From Muribaculaceae bacterium (GTDB lineage: Bacteria; Bacteroidota; Bacteroidia; Bacteroidales; Muribaculaceae): 64,000 nt of DNA. Under the pieces are notes generated by a model. The model saw only the letters and a list, made by a program, of their open reading frames with translations. It had not been told where the DNA came from and made no database searches. Within the stretch, counting starts at the first letter, position 1; every line of letters starts with the position of its first letter. Positions 58,140 through 64,000 of the stretch are shown here, piece after piece. The DNA lies in NCBI GenBank assembly GCA_017396945.1, contig JAFQKI010000001.1:62001-126000 (forward strand). The letters are read 5' to 3'. The position numbers and the translations under genes were made by a program.

Positions 58140-59888
58140 TTAAATGCCCAAGTCTTTCTTGATTATATCTATTTTGCCTTGAGTTTCGGCAATAGCTTTG
58201 TCATAATCTTCGGCGGTTGTCATTGTGCCTTTAACTTCAACATAGAATTTGATTTTAGGCTCAGTGCCTGAAGGTCGCACAGAGATTTTTGTGCCATCTT
58301 CGGTAAAGAATTGAAGCACGTCGGAAGTTGTGGGCATATCCATTTTTTCAACTTTGCCATTCTTGACATCGGTTAAGTCAAGAGTTGCGTAGTCTTTGAT
58401 TGTAACAACCGCGCTACCACCGAGAGATTTAGGAGGATTGCTGCGAAAGTTTTTCATCATGGCTTGGATTTCCTCAGCTCCACTTTTTCCAGTGCGTACA
58501 ACAGAGATACCCTCTTCGCGAGAGAAGCCATATTTCAAATAGATGTCTTGGAGCATTTGAGAGAAGTCCATGCCATTTTCTTTAGCCCAAGCGGCGGCTT
58601 CAGCCATAAGAGAGATAGCAGAAACAGAGTCTTTGTCGCGAACAAAGTCTTCGGCAAGGAACCCATAGCTTTCTTCTGCGCCACCAAGATAACGGCAAGT
58701 AGCTTCGTTTTCACGAATTACTGAAGCAATCCATTTGAAACCGGTGTAGCAGTCATACATCTTGATGTTATTGGCATCGGCAATAGCTTTGATGGTTTCG
58801 GTTGTAACGATAGTCTTAACGATGTATTCGTTGCCGGTTAATTTGCCAAGCTCGGCATTGCGAGTCATCAAGTAGTAAAGCAAAATCATTGCGATTTGGT
58901 TTCCATTGATGAGAGTGTATTCACCTTTGTTGTCTCGTATCACGCAACCAATGCGGTCGGCATCGGGGTCAGAGGCCATGACAATGTCGGCTCCCACCTC
59001 TTTAGCTTTTGCGATAGCCATAGCCATAGCTGAGGGGTTTTCAGGATTGGGAGAGTCAACAGTGGGGAAGTCTCCGCTTGGAACATCTTGCTCAGGAACG
59101 TGAATAATGTTGGTAAAACCATAGTTCTTGAGCGATGCAGGAATAAGTTCAACACCCGTACCATGAATAGGAGTATAAACAATTTTTAAGTTACTATGTT
59201 TCTTGATAACATCGGGGCTCAAAGAGAGTTCTTTAATTGCAGAGAGGAATGCATCATCAATTTCCTTACCGATGATTTCGATTTTGTCGGGATTGCCTTT
59301 GAATTTGATTTCCTCTACACCCTTAATTTTATTCACGTTGTCAATGATGTTGACATCGTGAGGCGCAATGATTTGTGCGCCATCAGCCCAATATGCTTTA
59401 TATCCGTTATATTCTTTGGGGTTGTGTGACGCAGTGATATTTACACCACTTTGGCAACCTAAGTGACGGATTGCGAATGACAACTCCGGAGTAGGACGGA
59501 AACTATCGAAAAGATATGCTTTGATGCCGTTGGCAGAGAAGATGTCGGCAACAATCTCAGCAAAAAGACGGCTGTTGTTGCGCACGTCATGACCAACAAC
59601 AACTTTAATCTCATCAAGGTCGGCAAACGCTTCTTTAAGATAGTTGGCAAAGCCTTGTGTCGCAGCGCCAACTGTATATATGTTCATGCGGTTGCTGCCT
59701 ACGCCCATAATGCCACGCAATCCACCGGTGCCAAATTCCAAGTCACGATAGAAACACTCGATTAACTCGGTTTTGTCTTCAGCTTCAAGCATACGTTTCA
59801 CTTCGGCACGAGTTTCATCATCATAACCTTCGCCAAGCCACACTTGCGCTTTGGCAGTCACAGATTTCAATAATTCTTCATTTTCCAT
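58140..59888 (-). CDS. phosphohexomutase (phosphoglucomutase/phosphomannomutase)
   Basis: A 582-residue alpha-D-phosphohexomutase. Phosphoserine loop ITASHNPKEYNGYK, metal-binding DPDADRIG, sugar-binding GGAEESYGF, and phosphate-binding RPSGTEPKIKFY are all present, with normal length. It interconverts hexose-1- and -6-phosphates for glycan precursor supply; glucose or mannose preference is not readable. A -7 TACCTTTG (59938-59931, minus) precedes it. Confidence 0.95.
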   Translation of the reverse strand: MENEELLKSVTAKAQVWLGEGYDDETRAEVKRMLEAEDKTELIECFYRDLEFGTGGLRGIMGVGSNRMNIYTVGAATQGFANYLKEAFADLDEIKVVVGHDVRNNSRLFAEIVADIFSANGIKAYLFDSFRPTPELSFAIRHLGCQSGVNITASHNPKEYNGYKAYWADGAQIIAPHDVNIIDNVNKIKGVEEIKFKGNPDKIEIIGKEIDDAFLSAIKELSLSPDVIKKHSNLKIVYTPIHGTGVELIPASLKNYGFTNIIHVPEQDVPSGDFPTVDSPNPENPSAMAMAIAKAKEVGADIVMASDPDADRIGCVIRDNKGEYTLINGNQIAMILLYYLMTRNAELGKLTGNEYIVKTIVTTETIKAIADANNIKMYDCYTGFKWIASVIRENEATCRYLGGAEESYGFLAEDFVRDKDSVSAISLMAEAAAWAKENGMDFSQMLQDIYLKYGFSREEGISVVRTGKSGAEEIQAMMKNFRSNPPKSLGGSAVVTIKDYATLDLTDVKNGKVEKMDMPTTSDVLQFFTEDGTKISVRPSGTEPKIKFYVEVKGTMTTAEDYDKAIAETQGKIDIIKKDLGI

Positions 59889-59930
59889 AATAAAAAATGG
59901 GTATTTAGTCGTTAATAATTTTCTAATTTA

Positions 59931-59938
59931 CAAAGGTA
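59931..59938 (-). promoter_or_regulatory. -7 promoter element of the phosphohexomutase gene
   Basis: On the minus strand TACCTTTG, 43 bases before the start codon. No TTG at the standard distance; a TTG-like element is only 14 bases away. Confidence 0.5.
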
Positions 59939-60050
59939 AAGAATTTAATCCACAATTCATAATGCACAATTCATAATTTTGTGGAATGACCAAACAAAAG
60001 GGCAAAACATCCTATCCTGTGGCTTTGCTACGCCTAACCTACCGGCTTAC

Positions 60051-60076
60051 GCTATAAGCCTTCGAAGGTTTATAGC
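60051..60076. repeat. 26-base near-perfect palindrome
   Basis: GCTATAAGCCTTCGAAGG plus its complementary half; only one base pair is mismatched (a G/T pair that can wobble in RNA). It lies about 100 bases downstream of the minus-strand gene at 60180. A nearby shorter palindrome (GGCTTA / TAAGCC, 60044-60059) overlaps it. It may be a hairpin for termination or a repeat element; no T tract follows. Confidence 0.55.
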
Positions 60077-60179
60077 CTTGGTATTTTACCCTTGGGCAAT
60101 AGATGTTACACCTCCATAAGATAGCCCTATTCAACCATGTTATGCAAAATAATGATTAATCGATAGCCGTATCAAAGGT

Positions 60180-60755
60180 TTATTGATCCTCTTGGAGTTC
60201 GGAAGCGAGGGTGTCGCGTAGGTGACGGATGATGCGACGAGTGCGACGATCTATAAACACTCCGACAATAAAACCAACTACCAATCCCACTATAGCACCA
60301 ACAATCATCCCTCTATGACCTACCTGATATAAAAAATAAAAAATATAACTTAATAATGGGACGGCAAGCGCATAGCCTATGAGATTGTGTCGCTTGCGCA
60401 TTATCTCAAGTTGAGTCACCGCAACTATCGCTGCCTTGGTTGGAAGTGAGATATAATCAGTTGTGCGCAATCGATATAATGTATATACCACCAACAATGC
60501 CATTACAACAAAAAATACAATATAACTGACTATTAACAACATCGGCAGTGGTGCTTGCTCATTAATCCCAATCAATGAAAATGGAGCAACAATACAGGCG
60601 ATAATTGCCATGATGTATCGTCGCGAGAGATTGCTACGATAGCTCATCGCGGCATTATTGCGCAATTTGCGGGCAAGCCTGCGGTTTTCGTCTTCAAGAT
60701 GTGAGACTCTTAATTCTATATTTTTCCAACTATTTTTCAATTCGTCGATATTCAT
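60180..60755 (-). CDS. membrane protein paired with the ECF sigma gene (putative anti-sigma)
   Basis: A 191-residue protein. A charged N-terminal helix of ~45 residues starts MNIDELKNSWKNIELRV; four membrane helices follow (about residues 45-155) with a glycine-rich last pair (GMIVGAIVGLVVGFIVGVFI) and an Arg-rich tail. It lies 27 bases downstream of an ECF-type sigma gene, as anti-sigma factors do, but no zinc-binding HxxxCxxC motif is present. Anti-sigma role is an inference from position. Confidence 0.75.
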   Translation of the reverse strand: MNIDELKNSWKNIELRVSHLEDENRRLARKLRNNAAMSYRSNLSRRYIMAIIACIVAPFSLIGINEQAPLPMLLIVSYIVFFVVMALLVVYTLYRLRTTDYISLPTKAAIVAVTQLEIMRKRHNLIGYALAVPLLSYIFYFLYQVGHRGMIVGAIVGLVVGFIVGVFIDRRTRRIIRHLRDTLASELQEDQ

Positions 60756-60782
60756 AGTTTCAATGTTGTGAGGTTAATAAAT

Positions 60783-61259
60783 TTACTCTTGGCTATACTC
60801 AACAAGTTTGGCTTTAATGCGATGCAAGCGCGAAGCAACATTGTTGCGAGTCAAACCGGTGACTTCGGCAATCTCATCATAAGATTTTTCATCAAGCCAC
60901 ATGAGAATAATCGCTTTGTCAAGTTTTCGTAATCTACTGATTAGTCTATACATCTCTTTCAACTCCTCGCTACGATTACTTGCGACATCGGGTATTTCCT
61001 TGACCGCGTCAAGAGTCAAGGTCTCATCATGTCGGTGATTGCGTCGAAAGTATGTAACACAAGTATTAATACAGATGCGATAAATCCATGTTGATAGTTG
61101 AGCATCACCACGGAAACGTTCAAGCCCCTGCCAAAGACTTATCAGTATCTCCTGATACAAATCCTTAAAGTGGTCATTATCGGTGGCATACATATAACAC
61201 ACCTTATAAATGACCTGTTGATTGTGATTAACAATATCTAAAAATCGTTGTTCCTCCAT
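60783..61259 (-). CDS. ECF-type RNA polymerase sigma factor
   Basis: A 158-residue sigma factor. Region 2: DLYQEILISLWQGLERFRGD and LSTWIYRICINTCVTYFRR; region 4: KSYDEIAEVTGLTRNNVASR with a DNA-binding helix. The start at 61259 is preferred over 61436, which would add a hydrophobic, non-conserved stretch. Divergent from the unknown gene at 61363; followed by a membrane partner. Stimulus and target promoters unknown. Confidence 0.92.
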   Translation of the reverse strand: MEEQRFLDIVNHNQQVIYKVCYMYATDNDHFKDLYQEILISLWQGLERFRGDAQLSTWIYRICINTCVTYFRRNHRHDETLTLDAVKEIPDVASNRSEELKEMYRLISRLRKLDKAIILMWLDEKSYDEIAEVTGLTRNNVASRLHRIKAKLVEYSQE

Positions 61260-61362
61260 TTTAATGGTGATTTCTCTTTTAGACGCTAAAGATAACCAAT
61301 AGTTGCACTGCAAGTGAAGAAAATGTCGTAAATTTGTGGTCATAATAAAACTGACACACAAA

Positions 61363-62007
61363 ATGTCAAACGAAAAGATAATTAAGTTGCTTGATAGTTG
61401 CCGAGAGATTGAGATGATGCTCGACCATGGCGACATTCAAGATGCCACAATGCTATCGGGAGAGAAACTTGCGCAAGCCGATAAATTATGGACAGATGCC
61501 CGCAATAGCAATTCTCCAACAATAGATGAAATAACCGCCCTATCAATTATCGCGTCATATCACTGCGAGTCGCTTGCGATAATGGGAAACGAAGCTGACG
61601 CATATTCAACGGCAGTTATGGTATTATTCCAAATCGCTTTTGATGAAAGCGACTCGCAATCTCTCGACAAGTCAAGGTTGCAACTATACATCACCGCTGT
61701 AATGTCGCTGATAAGACGTCTTGATAGTGGCGAGTTTACAGCCGATGAGTATTCTCGCTCTCACATGAATCATATCATGCGCTACTTGGTGTCAATGCTA
61801 TACCACTATTATAACAAGGTGGGAAAACAGTCACCCGAATTTCCTCATCTTGATGTAGCCTATCGCCTACTCTCTCAATTAAAAGATATGGTGGTTATAG
61901 ACCGTACAAGAATAAATGTGATTGATAAACAGATAGACCCGGAAAAACCAATAAAACTTTTCGGAGACCTTATCGGACGTTCCAAAGCACTTGGGCTACT
62001 CAGCTAA
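61363..62007 (+). CDS. unrecognised helical cytoplasmic protein
   Basis: A 214-residue soluble protein starting MSNEKIIKLLDSCREIEMML. It is almost all amphipathic helix by eye, with a TPR-like rhythm (LSIIASYHCESLAIMGNEA, AVMSLIRRLDSGEF), and has no signal peptide or clear motif. It diverges from the sigma gene across a 103-base region with a TAAATTTG element (61329-61336), and its end overlaps the convergent M16 gene by 12 bases. I do not recognise the family. Confidence 0.75.
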   Translation: MSNEKIIKLLDSCREIEMMLDHGDIQDATMLSGEKLAQADKLWTDARNSNSPTIDEITALSIIASYHCESLAIMGNEADAYSTAVMVLFQIAFDESDSQSLDKSRLQLYITAVMSLIRRLDSGEFTADEYSRSHMNHIMRYLVSMLYHYYNKVGKQSPEFPHLDVAYRLLSQLKDMVVIDRTRINVIDKQIDPEKPIKLFGDLIGRSKALGLLS

Positions 62008-63282
62008 ATCGCCCGCAACAGCGATACGCATTTCATCAAGAAGCATATATTTCTCAGCAAGATATGCAATGCGCTGTGGCGACAATGATTTTATCGCTTG
62101 TAGTTGACGAGCAAAATAATCGTGAGGTGTCTGCACCACTCTCATATTTTCATAATAGTCCATTATCGAGAATGGGGAGTCGAGAGTGGCGGCAAGTGAT
62201 GTCATGGCAAATTGTCGCATACGCTCTAATTCATCCGCCTCCATCAGTTCTGATGCGAGTCGGGAAATCTCTTTACGAGTCTCCCCTATTAACGGCTCCA
62301 CATAACGATTATCGCATTGAGAATTTATTGTGATTGCACTACCTTCCCAATTCCCTAAAAGAGATGCCGAGATTCCATAGGTATATCCTTTATCCTCACG
62401 AATGTTTGACATCAATCGACTCCCGAAATATCCACCAAGAGCCATCACCGCAAGACGCAATTCAATATAATCGGGATGTGAACGCATGATTGTGGGAATA
62501 CCCATTACCACCGCACTTTGTAGCGCGCCGGGACGGGCGGTGACGATTTTTCTTTTTCCAGAAGGTCTCATCGGGACTACTCGTTGAGCCAACCCATTAG
62601 AATTGTTTTTTATCGCACCAAACGTACGATTTACCATGTCTTCAATTTGAGGAGTAATGCGACCCGCAAGGAATAATTCACATGTTGACGTAGCAGTCAA
62701 GTCAGCATGCATTTTTGCCACATCTTCACGAGTTATCGTTCTAATCATATCGGGCGTTTCATCAACCGATGTAGGATGATTTTCCCCATACAAAAGTTGA
62801 TGGCTATCTCGATTGGCATAGTATGTGACACGCTCCATCTCAACCTGTTTGCGACTTGCCATCTTATCTCTCAACACCTCAAATTCTTTTGTGGGAAATG
62901 TCGGTTCGGAAATAATCTCCACCATTGTGGGAAAAACCTCTTCCACTCGCGAGTTGAGAGAATGAATAACTTGAGATGTAAAATGGGAATTATAGCAACA
63001 TTTCAGCCACGAGCCGTTATAATCAAGTGTTTCGGCAATTTCTGCACCGGAGTGATATGTAGTACCCTCTCGCATCAAATCGGAAGCGAGTTTTAATGTT
63101 GAGAGACTAACAACATCATTTGCCCCACCTTCCCATGATATTGTAAGACGATTAACCTCTTGCTCCCCTTGATCAACGACTGTGAGTTTTATGCCATTAT
63201 TCAATGTCAATACACGAGCCGGAGGGACTGACAAATCTCCAAATTGCTTTATTTCAGGAGGAGTTAAACGATCCAAAGCCAT
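61996..63282 (-). CDS. M16-family peptidase-like subunit lacking the zinc motif
   Basis: A 428-residue protein with the two-domain M16 layout. The N-terminal part (VLTLNNGIKLTVVDQGEQEV, WEGGANDV) and the C-terminal RLMSNIREDKGYTYGISAS block fit the family. The HxxEH zinc motif expected near residues 60-90 is absent. No signal peptide is seen, so it is probably a non-catalytic partner subunit or pseudo-enzyme. Downstream neighbour of kdsB, separated by 5 bases. Confidence 0.85.
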   Translation of the reverse strand: MALDRLTPPEIKQFGDLSVPPARVLTLNNGIKLTVVDQGEQEVNRLTISWEGGANDVVSLSTLKLASDLMREGTTYHSGAEIAETLDYNGSWLKCCYNSHFTSQVIHSLNSRVEEVFPTMVEIISEPTFPTKEFEVLRDKMASRKQVEMERVTYYANRDSHQLLYGENHPTSVDETPDMIRTITREDVAKMHADLTATSTCELFLAGRITPQIEDMVNRTFGAIKNNSNGLAQRVVPMRPSGKRKIVTARPGALQSAVVMGIPTIMRSHPDYIELRLAVMALGGYFGSRLMSNIREDKGYTYGISASLLGNWEGSAITINSQCDNRYVEPLIGETRKEISRLASELMEADELERMRQFAMTSLAATLDSPFSIMDYYENMRVVQTPHDYFARQLQAIKSLSPQRIAYLAEKYMLLDEMRIAVAGDLAE

Positions 63283-63287
63283 AGTGA

Positions 63288-64000
63288 TTAAATGTTGAGA
63301 GTTTCACAAAGTCGGCGAGCCTCTTCAAGGTCGGCAGGAGTATCAATCCCTATTGTAGGGCAATCGGTAATGCCAACTTTTATTTTATATCCATTTTGCA
63401 CCCAACGCAATTGTTCAAGCGACTCAGCAATTTCAAGCGACGACTGCGGGAGTTTCGTGATTTCACCAAGGACTTCAGCTCGATAGGCATACATACCGAC
63501 ATGAGTAAAAAATTCAGCCTTGTCAACCCACTCTTTCCAATCATAGTTACGCACATAGGGAATTATAGAACGACTAAAATATATCGCATTCATATCGTTG
63601 TCCATCACCACTTTGGGCGTATTGTTATCAAACAATGCCTCAAAACCACGTGAAGGATCAAATCGACGCACAAGTGTTGCGATTTGTGTATCTGGAACAT
63701 CAAAGCATTGCTTCACCGCAGCAATTTGCGAGGGGTCAATAAATGGTTCATCACCCTGAATGTTTATTACAACATCGGCATTGGAACGAAGATTTTGATA
63801 TGCCTCAAAACAGCGGTCGGTACCACTGCGATGCTCAGATGAGGTCATCACAACATTTCCCCCAAACGCTTTTACAGCATCGGCGATACGGTCATCGTCG
63901 GTAGCTATAGCAACAATATCAAGCTCTTTGCTTGCCTGAATATATACACGCTCAATCATTGACTTGCCACAAATGTCGGCAAGAGGTTTTCCCGGAAATC
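63288..64000 (-). CDS. kdsB: 3-deoxy-manno-octulosonate cytidylyltransferase, 5' end outside window
   Basis: The enzyme activates KDO for lipopolysaccharide core synthesis. The frame runs past the right edge: upstream of the internal methionine at 63959 the same frame reads SGKPLADICGKS. Other markers: EHRSGTDRCFEAYQ, VINIQGDEPFIDPSQI, IYFSRSIIPYVR and the C-terminal GIDTPADLEEARRL. Only the extreme N-terminus is missing. Paired closely with the M16-like gene. Confidence 0.95.
   Translation of the reverse strand, partial: FPGKPLADICGKSMIERVYIQASKELDIVAIATDDDRIADAVKAFGGNVVMTSSEHRSGTDRCFEAYQNLRSNADVVINIQGDEPFIDPSQIAAVKQCFDVPDTQIATLVRRFDPSRGFEALFDNNTPKVVMDNDMNAIYFSRSIIPYVRNYDWKEWVDKAEFFTHVGMYAYRAEVLGEITKLPQSSLEIAESLEQLRWVQNGYKIKVGITDCPTIGIDTPADLEEARRLCETLNI

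Noticed and set aside
59945-59980. Repeated AATTCATAAT motifs, also near 45853-45885 and 46456, as a mobile element
   Set aside because: They are short A/T-rich intergenic repeats without ends or target duplications.
61260-61436. Longer start of the sigma factor
   Set aside because: The extension is hydrophobic, not sigma-like and runs into the divergent gene's start region.

Overview
The window looks like chromosomal DNA of an anaerobic gut-type member of the Bacteroidales (Bacteroidetes), probably close to the Muribaculaceae. The order is well supported and the family is a guess. Reasons: many upstream regions carry the Bacteroidetes -7 element TAnnTTTG, several with a TTG placed 19-20 bases upstream; exported lipoproteins have acidic residues right after the lipobox cysteine; type IX secretion (T9SS) genes are present; and families that are almost confined to this phylum occur (DUF4493, PCMD, DUF4923, GHL10 glycosidases). 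No phage, plasmid, transposase, integrase, tRNA or CRISPR array was seen.

Layout. 1-2.4 kb: edge-truncated RNase P RNA and an unrecognised surface lipoprotein, both minus. 2.5-11.2 kb: a tightly packed eight-gene minus-strand operon of three DUF4493 lipoproteins, two paralogous outer-membrane barrels, a PCMD-type lipoprotein, a membrane acyltransferase and a metallo-beta-lactamase-fold hydrolase. This is the best candidate for an undescribed system. 11.4-16.2 kb: a polysaccharide-type nucleotide-sugar dehydratase, a DUF4923 protein, a Dabb protein and an ABC-F ATPase. 16.2-24.7 kb: two large secreted proteins with T9SS-like C-termini (a BspA-like leucine-rich-repeat protein and a GHL10 family glycosidase) and a frameshifted GxDLY-type SGNH esterase. 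The BspA-like gene has a long structured leader and a duplicated promoter-bearing repeat.

24.8-38.3 kb: housekeeping blocks: bamD-rpoZ, rpsO, porQ-cmk-ispH, a nucleotidyltransferase, a META lipoprotein, PASTA-rluD, plsC-like, metallophosphoesterase-tex, ruvA. 38.3-45.8 kb: the giant T9SS translocon gene sprA/sov. 45.9-46.3 kb: tmRNA. 46.6-51.7 kb: pyrB-pyrI-flavin reductase-glyA (plus) facing fmt and a pseudouridine synthase (minus). 51.8-58.1 kb: a membrane-anchored AraC-type regulator, then a good promoter, about 475 bases of hairpin-rich noncoding DNA and a four-gene envelope cluster (OmpA-like, lipoprotein, barrel, lipoprotein); then a PAP2 phosphatase fused to a barrel-like domain. 58.1-64 kb: a phosphohexomutase, an ECF sigma factor with a membrane partner, an unrecognised gene, an M16-like subunit without the zinc motif, and kdsB cut by the right edge.

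Functional links: PorQ and SprA are T9SS parts, and the BspA-like and GHL10 proteins end in domains that look like T9SS sorting signals, so cargo and machinery lie in one window. BamD, kdsB, the dehydratase, the phosphohexomutase, the nucleotidyltransferase and the acyltransferases all serve envelope building. All identifications come from reading the sequence; no database search was run.
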